A stretch of 35,350 nt of DNA, taken from NCBI GenBank assembly GCA_043739385.1, contig JAYUED010000141.1:1-35350 (forward strand), read 5' to 3'. Both the position numbers and the translations under genes were made by a program. The stretch is from Defluviibacillus sp043739385 (GTDB lineage Bacteria > Pseudomonadota > Gammaproteobacteria > Burkholderiales > Burkholderiaceae_C). This document shows, piece after piece, positions 24,662 through 31,934 of this stretch. Each line of letters begins with the position of its first letter. The first letter of the stretch is position 1. Under the pieces are notes generated by a model, which was given only the letters and a program-made list of their open reading frames with translations, was not told the origin of the DNA and did no database searches.

Positions 24662-25512
24662 GGCCGCGCCACGCCTTTAGGAATCGCCACGCCTTGGGCA
24701 ATCGCCATGATGCGTGCAGCGATGCGTACACGGTCAGCCTCCACCTGAACTGCTGTGCGTTGTTCCAGTTGTGCCTCGGCTTCACGCAGGGCCAGCACCT
24801 CGTCTTCAAAGGAAGTGACGGCACTGCCAGAGCCGTCTGTGCGGTTAAAGGTACGCGACAAAATCACGGCTTGTGAGCCCAGCCGCAGGTGTTCAGCCAG
24901 CACATCGCGGCCCGGTAGCAGGCCTTCATCCAAGCGGGCAATGCCCCCACAGCCGAAGCGCAAACCTTGGCGATGGGCTGCGGCGGCCACGCGGTCAACG
25001 ATGCCATTAGCGAGAGGCTCGAACATAAAGCGCAGGCCCAGCGACAGGTGCAAATCGTTCAGCCCCACAAATACCTCACTGAGGCCGGGCGTGGCGAGCC
25101 AATCGTCCAATGTGGCGAGGGCACCCGCCGTTTCAAGCAGGGCGACGATGGGGCAACGGCCAGCGACGATGGCGGAGAAATGCCGTAACTCAGCCGCGCT
25201 GGTGAACATGGGCAGCATCAGCAAGTCGGTAGCGGCCAAGCCTTGGGCAAAGACGGCATTGACTTCACTTTTTGTAGCAGGATTGACAGGATTGACGCGC
25301 ACCATCAGCTGAGAATGCTTTAATTGCGCCTTGATGTAGCCGACATCACTCACTTGGTGGGCGCTGATGAACGTATTGCGACCCGCCTGTCGCTCAGCCT
25401 TGCCTAGGCGTTCCAGATCGACGAACAGCCGCATCCTGCCCGCCCCACCACTCAACGCATCGCAGCGGCGGGCAAAGACCGGATCGTTGGTGATTTGGAG
25501 CAGGTCGAGCAT
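24658..25512 (-). CDS. HpcH/HpaI (CitE-like) aldolase family protein
   Basis: A 284-residue TIM-barrel protein of the HpcH/HpaI aldolase/citrate lyase beta family, whose members make or break C-C bonds to pyruvate, acetyl-CoA or similar units. The metal-binding pair is intact: Glu127 in VALLETAGAL and Asp153 in FVGLNDLHLSLG. Arg72 in VRVNPVN fits the substrate arginine of CitE-like enzymes. The N-terminal VDLERLGKAERQ replaces the usual DLEH segment of HpaI. It overlaps the phosphoglycosyl transferase start by 4 bases, so it belongs to the glycan operon. Its substrate is unknown; a role in making or trimming an acidic sugar or a carboxylic decoration is only a guess. Confidence 0.85.
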   Translation of the reverse strand: MLDLLQITNDPVFARRCDALSGGAGRMRLFVDLERLGKAERQAGRNTFISAHQVSDVGYIKAQLKHSQLMVRVNPVNPATKSEVNAVFAQGLAATDLLMLPMFTSAAELRHFSAIVAGRCPIVALLETAGALATLDDWLATPGLSEVFVGLNDLHLSLGLRFMFEPLANGIVDRVAAAAHRQGLRFGCGGIARLDEGLLPGRDVLAEHLRLGSQAVILSRTFNRTDGSGSAVTSFEDEVLALREAEAQLEQRTAVQVEADRVRIAARIMAIAQGVAIPKGVARP

Positions 25513-25551
25513 TGGGGGTCGTTTTAAAAATTCGGGAAAAACTTGTGTTGA

Positions 25552-27147
25552 TTATCGCCGCAGGGCGGCGCGCAACTCAGGACTGGTAAGTACGCTTGCT
25601 GCTATCACAAAAATAGCTGCTAATGCTGACGATACAAGCACTAGCAGGCTATTTGAATTAAAAATTATCATCCACGGCCCATGTGCGCTGAGGCTCAGAA
25701 CCCCCAACACGGCAACAGGTGTCAGCATGGCCTTCCAAGGCAGCCACGGTACGTACGATGCGTACGATGCGTACGTTACGCTCTTGCACCATTTTTTGCT
25801 GCTGGCCTGCACCGCCCAAAGCACCACCAGGGCAACGCCCGTCAACACGGCATTGAGCGCCATCATCCAACCCGCCCCGCCAAGCCCCAACCCGAACACC
25901 AATCCCATCACCAGAACCACGACCAGCGCCACCGCATACGCCAGCACGGCGGCATGCATCCGCCCCAGTGCCGCCAACACCGTCAGCGCCACCGCGATCA
26001 GCGCTTGGGGCAGCAGTCCCCACGCGCCCACCGCGCCCCATGCCGCCACACTGGAGACGCTCTCAGCCCCCATACGGCCCCAGCCAAACAACAAGCCCGC
26101 TATTGCTGGCGCGCCCAGCTGCAAAGCGGCAGCGGCGGCGCAGGCCAACGTCCACGCCAAGGCAAAGGCGCTGCGGATGGAGGGAAGAGCATCGGCAGGC
26201 TGGTTCGCCAAAGAACGCATGAGCGCCGACGTGATAGCCGGGAAAGCCAGTGTCGCCACCAACTGAATCGCCAGCACCAACGGCAACTCGACCAGCTTCC
26301 AGGCGTAGTTGAACGTGGCCAAAGCGCCCTCGCCCGACGCGGACACGAAGGCCCGCGCGGCAAACGGCAGCGTCAGCGGCAAGCCCGCAGACAACGCAGC
26401 CCACAGCCAGAGGGACGCCTTCGGCATGGACGATATACGCGGTTGAGGCACGTGGTTGGCCTGCACAGGTATCGACGCTTGTATCTGCGCTTGAAATGGT
26501 GCCAACCGCAGACGCAACCAAAGCAGTCGCAAACCCATCGCCAGCGCCAACCCTAAGCCTAATTGCGTAATTGTGCTTAGGGTGCCTGCAGTGCCTGTAA
26601 TACTTGTAGTGCTTATTGATATTGCATTAGTAGCTATCAAAAATAGAGCACTCACCACGCTGATGTTGACCACTAAGTTCGCGCCATACAACCCAATAAA
26701 GTCCCGCTCGTGCTGCAAGCGCGTTCCCCACAGCGCGGCCAGCAGTGCGGCAGGCAGGGACACTGCGCACCACACCACGCCCTGCACCGCTTGCGGCGTC
26801 AGCGTGGGCGGCAGGCCGCCGGCCAGCAGGCGAATCACCGAGGCTTGAAAGAACCAGAGCAGCACACCCATCGCCACGCCCACGGCCAGCAGCCATCTGG
26901 CGATAAAGCGTTGCGTCTGCGCTTGCTGCGCGGGGGCTTGCTGCGCCCAGTGCGGTAGCAGTACATAGGCTAAGGCACCGCTGGCCAAGACCCCGGTGAT
27001 CCAATCAGGCAACGTCAACATCAGCACCGCGACATCGGCCATACCCGTTGTACCGAAAGCGGCCGCTTGGACCGACTCGCGCAGCAGCCCCAGCAGGCGA
27101 CTGGCGACTAAAAGGGCGAGGGAGAGGCCTCCGGCTTTGAGGAACAT
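25552..27147 (-). CDS. MurJ/MviN-family lipid-linked glycan flippase
   Basis: A 531-residue polytopic membrane protein with about 13-14 hydrophobic spans. It starts MFLKAGGLSLALLVASRLLGLLRESV, which matches the MurJ family start, with FGTTGMADVAVLMLTLPDW following. MurJ flips lipid II, but this copy diverges from housekeeping MurJ and heads a glycan locus that has no Wzx, so it may flip the glycan made here. Its stop is 39 bases before the aldolase gene. Two stretches are AT-rich and match an interspersed repeat (25601-25659 and 26593-26647), and a triplicated CGTACG at 25752-25775 encodes a short TYASYASY repeat. It diverges from lysS across 163 bases. No promoter could be assigned with confidence. 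Confidence 0.85.
   Translation of the reverse strand: MFLKAGGLSLALLVASRLLGLLRESVQAAAFGTTGMADVAVLMLTLPDWITGVLASGALAYVLLPHWAQQAPAQQAQTQRFIARWLLAVGVAMGVLLWFFQASVIRLLAGGLPPTLTPQAVQGVVWCAVSLPAALLAALWGTRLQHERDFIGLYGANLVVNISVVSALFLIATNAISISTTSITGTAGTLSTITQLGLGLALAMGLRLLWLRLRLAPFQAQIQASIPVQANHVPQPRISSMPKASLWLWAALSAGLPLTLPFAARAFVSASGEGALATFNYAWKLVELPLVLAIQLVATLAFPAITSALMRSLANQPADALPSIRSAFALAWTLACAAAAALQLGAPAIAGLLFGWGRMGAESVSSVAAWGAVGAWGLLPQALIAVALTVLAALGRMHAAVLAYAVALVVVLVMGLVFGLGLGGAGWMMALNAVLTGVALVVLWAVQASSKKWCKSVTYASYASYVPWLPWKAMLTPVAVLGVLSLSAHGPWMIIFNSNSLLVLVSSALAAIFVIAASVLTSPELRAALRR
25601..25659 (-). repeat. Copy 2 of the ~59-nt interspersed repeat, inside the MurJ-like gene
   Basis: On the minus strand this stretch aligns without gaps to 2371-2429 at about 37 of 59 positions by eye, with the same ends (TCAAAT near the start, AGCAGCTAT and GATAG near the end). 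It is translated in frame as part of the last membrane segment (FNSNSLLVLVSSALAAIFVIA). It is clearly more AT-rich than the rest of the gene. Confidence 0.6.
26593..26647 (+). repeat. Copy 3 of the interspersed repeat, inverted, inside the MurJ-like gene
   Basis: The plus strand reads CTTGTAGTGCTTATTG, then GCATTAGTAGCTATC and AAAAATAG, the same order of landmarks as in copies 1 and 2 but in the opposite orientation to copy 2. On the coding strand it is translated in frame as FLIATNAISISTTSITG. The boundaries are approximate. Confidence 0.5.
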
Positions 27148-27310
27148 GGCGGGATTATGGAGTGTGCAGGGTCAATGCATGCCCCCAAGTAAAATCTCGG
27201 TTCTGAGCCGGTTTGGCTCAACTTCTGAGCAACTCCTGTTTTAAGCCGTTCTGTCCAAGCTTTGCTGGCAGGCCGCACAAGCCCTTACCTGCCCTTACCC
27301 TGCATCCACC

Positions 27311-28912
27311 ATGTCCGAATCTACCTCTGCCAGCACACCTAGCGCTCCCCAAGACGAGAACCAGCTCATCACAGAGCGACGCGAAAAGCTCAAGACGCTG
27401 CGCGCTACCGCCGCCGCCGCTGGCATTGCCGCCTTCCCGAACGATTTCAAACCGAGCCACCATGCCGCCGATTTGGTCGCGGCCCATGGCGATAAAGACG
27501 CTGAACTGCTAGCGCAAGAGGCAACGCCCGCCAGCATCGCGGGCCGCATGATGCTCAAGCGCGTGATGGGCAAGGCCAGCTTTGCCACACTGCAAGACAG
27601 CACCGGGCGCATGCAAATTTACGTACAGCGTGAAGCCATTGGCGAAGAAGCGTATGCGGATTTCAAACACTGGGATTTGGGCGATATCGTGGCTGCTGAG
27701 GGCACCGTATTCAAGACGAAAACGGGTGAACTGTCGCTGCACGCCACCAGCGTTCGGATGCTGACCAAGAGCCTACGCCCCTTGCCCGACAAGTTCCACG
27801 GCATGGCCGACCAGGAACAAAAGTACCGCCAGCGCTACGTGGATTTGATCACCGACGAATCTGCCCGCGCCCGCTTCACAGCCCGCAGCAAGACCGTCAG
27901 CGGCATTCGCCAGTACATGGTTGACCATGACTTCTTGGAGGTCGAAACTCCCATGCTGCACCCGATTCCCGGTGGTGCTAACGCCAAGCCTTTTGTGACC
28001 CACCACAACGCGCTCGACCAGCAGATGTTCCTGCGCATCGCGCCAGAGCTGTATCTGAAACGGCTGATTGTGGGCGGGTTTGAGCGCGTGTTCGAGATCA
28101 ACCGCAGCTACCGCAATGAAGGCATCAGCGTACGGCACAACCCCGAATTCACGATGATGGAGTTCTACGCGGCGTACTGGAACTACCAGGATTTGATGAC
28201 GTACACCGAAGACTTGGTGCGTGACGCAGCGCTGAAAGCGCAAGGCACGCTGCAATTGACTTACGGCGGCAAGCCTGTGGACTTAGCCCCGGCGTTTGAG
28301 CGGCTCACCATCGTGGAAGCCATTCTTAAGTACAGCCCCGAAGCAAAAGAATTGATGCCTGAAGCTGATGCTGTCTACGCATTGATGAAATATGACATTA
28401 GTCCATTTAGGTGTGTTGATAGTCGAGTGTGGCTTATCAACGCCCTGCAAAAACTGGGCATGAGCGAAGCCAAGAACAAGCTGTCAACCCGCAGCCTCGC
28501 CAGCTTGCAAGTTCTGTATTTTGAGGAAACCGTGGAAGAAAAGCTGTGGCAGCCCACCTTCATCATGGAACACCCCACCGAAATCTCGCCCTTAGCCCGC
28601 GCCAACGACCAGCGCCCCGAAGTCACTGAACGCTTTGAGCTCTACATCACCGGGCGCGAATTTGGCAATGGCTTCAGCGAGCTGAACGATGCCGAGGACC
28701 AGGCAGCCCGCTTCAACGCCCAAATGAACGCGAAAGAAAGTGGCGACGACGAAGCCATGTATTACGACGCAGATTTCATCCGCGCACTGGAATACGGCAT
28801 GCCACCGACCGGGGGCTGCGGCATCGGCATTGACCGCCTGATGATGCTGCTGACAGATTCAGCCAGTATCCGTGACGTAATTTTGTTCCCCGCCCTGCGG
28901 CGCGAGCTCTAA
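27311..28912 (+). CDS. lysS: Lysyl-tRNA synthetase, class II
   Basis: Charges tRNA-Lys with lysine. The 533-residue product has the N-terminal OB-fold anticodon domain (IAGRMMLKRVMGKASFATLQD), then motif 1 near RQYMVDHDFLEVETPML, motif 2 in NRSYRNEGISVRHNPEFTMMEF, and motif 3 in GGCGIGIDRLMMLL. It is slightly longer than the usual 500-510 residues. Part of the excess is a low-GC patch at 28379-28437 encoding LMKYDISPFRCVDSRVWLI, in the normally variable insertion domain. ATG 27311 has a weak Shine-Dalgarno context. A 6-bp hairpin (27204-27220) lies in the upstream spacer shared with the divergent MurJ-like gene. Confidence 0.97.
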   Translation: MSESTSASTPSAPQDENQLITERREKLKTLRATAAAAGIAAFPNDFKPSHHAADLVAAHGDKDAELLAQEATPASIAGRMMLKRVMGKASFATLQDSTGRMQIYVQREAIGEEAYADFKHWDLGDIVAAEGTVFKTKTGELSLHATSVRMLTKSLRPLPDKFHGMADQEQKYRQRYVDLITDESARARFTARSKTVSGIRQYMVDHDFLEVETPMLHPIPGGANAKPFVTHHNALDQQMFLRIAPELYLKRLIVGGFERVFEINRSYRNEGISVRHNPEFTMMEFYAAYWNYQDLMTYTEDLVRDAALKAQGTLQLTYGGKPVDLAPAFERLTIVEAILKYSPEAKELMPEADAVYALMKYDISPFRCVDSRVWLINALQKLGMSEAKNKLSTRSLASLQVLYFEETVEEKLWQPTFIMEHPTEISPLARANDQRPEVTERFELYITGREFGNGFSELNDAEDQAARFNAQMNAKESGDDEAMYYDADFIRALEYGMPPTGGCGIGIDRLMMLLTDSASIRDVILFPALRREL

Positions 28913-28938
28913 TTGCAAACATTACAAAGTGCCACTAC

Positions 28939-28968
28939 AGCTTGAAATTCGTAAGCTTGAAATTCGTA
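28939..28968. repeat. Perfect tandem duplication of 15 bp
   Basis: AGCTTGAAATTCGTA occurs twice head to tail (28939-28953 and 28954-28968) in the 105-base gap between lysS and the NHL lipoprotein gene, which is AT-rich compared with its surroundings. It may mark a recent slippage event or a paired binding site upstream of the lipoprotein gene. Confidence 0.9.
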
Positions 28969-29017
28969 AAATCCGCAAATTAGGCGCTTGAAGTTTTGTC
29001 TGAAAGACTGGAAATTT

Positions 29018-30295
29018 ATGACTACGTTCGTTCGAACCCTGCTTAAAGGTGGTGCTGCCTTCGGTTTAGCGCTTGGCTTGGTCGCCTGCGGTGGAGGCGG
29101 TAATGGCCTGGTGCTGGGCAACTCATCCACCAGCGTGAACACCACCACACCAACGGGCACTGTGACGGTCATCCCAACACCGGCGCTACCCACAGTGGCA
29201 GTGCCGTTTGTTGGGATTGCTTTTCCGTTGGCCGCGAATTACTCGGTGCAGGTTCCTGTCGGCACGCAGATTACCGTCCCCAGCGGCCCCATCACCACGC
29301 TGGGCAGCGCCACCACCATCAATGTGCCCGCAAACTCATTGATTACAGTACCCGCCACGGCCACCGGGCCAGCGTCCATCCTGGTGACAACCAATGCCTC
29401 GTTGCCCATCAGCATCACCACCATACTGCCAACGATCCAAGTGATGGCAGGGTCACCCACCGTAACTGGGTCCCCCGTGGATGACACGGGTACGAACGCT
29501 GTATTCTGGGGCGGTGGCCATCTGGCAGTGAACCAAGCGGGTACGGTGATGGTGTCTGATGGCGGCTCACTGCGGCAAGTCACGCAGTCAGGCGTTGTCA
29601 CAACCTTGTTACCGGGCTATTTGCCCTACGACTGGGAAGGCATTGCCGTTGATGCGGCGGGCACAGTTTATGGCTCGGGCACCTCGTATGCACCACCACC
29701 GGACGCCTATGGCGCGTCAATTCAAACCCGAACTCTCACGGGCAGTTTGGCGACTGTAGTGTCCAATTGGACGACCTCACCCACCGTCAGTGCGCTGGGT
29801 TATGGTGGTTTAGCAGTCAACAGCAGTGGCACGATATTTTTAACCGATGCGCCCAACCACCGTATCCTTAAATTCACGCCTGCTGGTGCGGTATCGGTGT
29901 TCGCCGGGAATGGCAAAGCAGGCTTGACCGACGGCACGGGCATCATTGCCTCTTTCAATAAACCCAGCGATCTGACCATAGACGGCGCAGGCAACCTGTA
30001 TATCTCGGACACGGGCAACTCGGCCATTCGGAAGATCACGCCAGGTGGGGTCGTTACCACCATCAGCAAACTGGCCACCCCTGGCGCGATTGCTGCGGAT
30101 ACAGCGGGTAATGTCTTTGTGGCGGCGGGCACGCCCCGAGGGCTGTACCGTATTAGCAGCGATATGACGACTACCGTGTCCTATCCCTTGGCAGGCATCA
30201 CCGACCCTATTACAGGGCTGACCGTGGACAGCCAAGGCCGGGTCTATGTGGGTACCTTTGGCATCGGCGCACAGATTTTCAAAATCGCTTTTTAA
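29018..30295 (+). CDS. NHL-repeat beta-propeller lipoprotein
   Basis: A predicted lipoprotein of 425 residues. A signal peptide with lipobox L21-V-A-C24 is followed by a glycine-rich stretch (CGGGGNG) and a Thr/Pro/Val-rich stalk (about 30-150). A propeller of NHL-type repeats then runs to the end, recognised by recurring units such as GLAVNSSGTIFLTDAPNHRILKFT and LTIDGAGNLYISDTGNSAIRKIT. The start at ATG 29018 places GGAAATT just upstream; a TTG at 28988 would spoil the signal sequence. NHL propellers usually bind proteins, glycans or RNA, and the role of this one is unknown. It is a single gene between lysS and the convergent nagZ. Confidence 0.82.
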   Translation: MTTFVRTLLKGGAAFGLALGLVACGGGGNGLVLGNSSTSVNTTTPTGTVTVIPTPALPTVAVPFVGIAFPLAANYSVQVPVGTQITVPSGPITTLGSATTINVPANSLITVPATATGPASILVTTNASLPISITTILPTIQVMAGSPTVTGSPVDDTGTNAVFWGGGHLAVNQAGTVMVSDGGSLRQVTQSGVVTTLLPGYLPYDWEGIAVDAAGTVYGSGTSYAPPPDAYGASIQTRTLTGSLATVVSNWTTSPTVSALGYGGLAVNSSGTIFLTDAPNHRILKFTPAGAVSVFAGNGKAGLTDGTGIIASFNKPSDLTIDGAGNLYISDTGNSAIRKITPGGVVTTISKLATPGAIAADTAGNVFVAAGTPRGLYRISSDMTTTVSYPLAGITDPITGLTVDSQGRVYVGTFGIGAQIFKIAF

Positions 30296-30326
30296 TCCAT
30301 GGCCGGACCGCAGTCAGGCAGTAATG

Positions 30327-31421
30327 TCACACACTGTCCAACGCCTGCATATAACGTGCATCCGTCATCAGTGCGTCCCAGCTGAGCGGCAAAGTCTGTG
30401 GAAGCAGGCTTACACGGCGGGTTTCGCTCAGCTCACTGGGGTTAAAACGGCCTTCGGTTTGCGCTTGAGCCAGGCCCGTTATCAGGGCATCAACGCCTGC
30501 GCCTCCGTCTAGGCTTTGGTTGCACAGCAGCACCATGTCACAACCGGCATTCAAGGCTGCCAGCGCAGCATCGGTGTAACTCAGGTTATGGCCGTCAAGC
30601 TGTCGTGCACCTGCCATGGAAAGGTCATCACTGAAAACCGCACCAGTGAAGCCCAGCTGACAACGCAAGATGTCGTTCAGCCATTTCGATGAAAAACCAG
30701 CGGGTCTGGCATCCACTTTAGGGTAAATCACGTGGGCGGGCATCACCGCCATCAAACTTCCTGACAGCCAGCGGTAGGGTGCAGCGTCGTCAGCCAAAAT
30801 CGCTTTGAGACTACGTTTGTCGACCGGGATATCGGTATGTGAATCAGCTTTGACAAAACCATGACCGGGAAAATGCTTGCCGCAATGGGCCATACCCGCT
30901 TGCAGCAGGCCATGCATCAGACTTTTGGCGAGCAAGCTGACAATACGGGGGTCGTGTGAAAAAGCACGGTCGCCGATCACGCCACTGTCACCCCAGTCTA
31001 AATCCAGCACGGGCGTGAAGCTTAAATCCACTCCACAGGCGCGCAATTCAGCGGCCAGCACAAAGCCGCACTCGGTTGCTGCGTGAATGGCGGCGAGCGC
31101 TCCGCTGCCATCCCCAGGTTTTTTGTCTTTTCCCCAGCGCTCCCCCAAGCTACGCATGGACGGTAGGTGGGTAAAACCGTCAGTTTTAAAGCGCTGCACG
31201 CGTCCCCCTTCATGGTCTACGCAGATCAGCAGGTCATCCCGCACGGCTTTAATTTCTGCATTCAACGCGACAAGCTGATCGCGGTTTTGCCAGTTGCGTG
31301 CAAAGTGGATCACACCGCCCACCAACGGGTTTTGAAGACGCTGCCGGTCAGCGGCGGTGAGTGTGGTGCCTGCAACGTCAATGATTAAGGGCGCGTGGGC
31401 AAGGGGTCCAGAGATTGGCAT
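30327..31421 (-). CDS. nagZ: Beta-N-acetylhexosaminidase, peptidoglycan recycling
   Basis: Family 3 glycoside hydrolase that removes GlcNAc from 1,6-anhydro-muropeptides in the cytoplasm, a step that also shapes AmpC beta-lactamase induction in some bacteria. The 364-residue product carries VDHEGGRVQRF, the dyad-loop motif KHFPGHGFVKADSHTD, which includes the general acid/base His of the Asp-His dyad, and the nucleophile aspartate in FSDDLSM. The length fits the NagZ subgroup. It follows acpS after an AT-rich 120-base spacer and converges on the NHL lipoprotein gene with 31 bases between stops. Confidence 0.95.
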   Translation of the reverse strand: MPISGPLAHAPLIIDVAGTTLTAADRQRLQNPLVGGVIHFARNWQNRDQLVALNAEIKAVRDDLLICVDHEGGRVQRFKTDGFTHLPSMRSLGERWGKDKKPGDGSGALAAIHAATECGFVLAAELRACGVDLSFTPVLDLDWGDSGVIGDRAFSHDPRIVSLLAKSLMHGLLQAGMAHCGKHFPGHGFVKADSHTDIPVDKRSLKAILADDAAPYRWLSGSLMAVMPAHVIYPKVDARPAGFSSKWLNDILRCQLGFTGAVFSDDLSMAGARQLDGHNLSYTDAALAALNAGCDMVLLCNQSLDGGAGVDALITGLAQAQTEGRFNPSELSETRRVSLLPQTLPLSWDALMTDARYMQALDSV

Positions 31422-31462
31422 GGTAGAAATTTCTATTCAGGTGTTTTACGGGTATCTACAGG

Positions 31463-31525
31463 TACTTACTTACTTACTGGTACTTGCTTATTTTGCTATT
31501 ATTTTAATAGCATATTGTGCATATT
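31463..31525. repeat. AT-rich repeat cluster in the nagZ leader
   Basis: This stretch holds four tandem copies of TACT (31463-31478), and a perfect 7-bp hairpin GCTATTA-TTT-TAATAGC (31495-31511) resembling the end of the interspersed repeat seen elsewhere in the window. The heptamer GCATATT occurs twice (31510-31516 and 31519-31525). It lies between acpS and nagZ, 42 to 104 bases upstream of the nagZ ATG, and may affect nagZ transcription or translation. Confidence 0.6.
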
Positions 31526-31541
31526 AAATATACACCTAAGG

Positions 31542-31934
31542 CTAATTTCGCTCTACAACCACAAAGCTGGCAGCGTAGTCCGTTTCGTCCGTGACACTGA
31601 CGTGGGCGACCAAGTCCTGCGCTTCAAACCAGGTTTTCAAGGCACCGTGCAGCACCAAATGGGGCTTACCACTGGGCAAAGAGGCCACTTCACAGTGGCG
31701 CCATGTCATGGGCATGCGCATTCCCATACCAATCGCTTTGCTAAACGCCTCTTTGGCAGAAAACCGCGTGGCAACAAAGCTGATACCCCGCTCGAAAGAC
31801 CGGGCTTGGCGCGTGATGTAGGTGGCATATTCGGCTTCCGACAAAATACGCTGCGCAAAACGGGGCCCAAAACGGGTGAGCGAGGCACGGATGCGGCGTA
31901 CGTCGCAAATGTCGGTACCTATGCCGTAAATCAT
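31542..31934 (-). CDS. acpS: Holo-[acyl-carrier-protein] synthase
   Basis: Transfers 4'-phosphopantetheine from CoA to the ACP serine for fatty acid synthesis. The 130-residue product has the magnesium aspartate Asp8 in IYGIGTDICDVRRI and the catalytic glutamate in RFSAKEAFSKAIG. Length is normal. Its ATG overlaps the pdxJ stop (ATGA), so translation is coupled, and the pdxJ-acpS pair is the usual proteobacterial arrangement. Confidence 0.96.
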   Translation of the reverse strand: MIYGIGTDICDVRRIRASLTRFGPRFAQRILSEAEYATYITRQARSFERGISFVATRFSAKEAFSKAIGMGMRMPMTWRHCEVASLPSGKPHLVLHGALKTWFEAQDLVAHVSVTDETDYAASFVVVERN

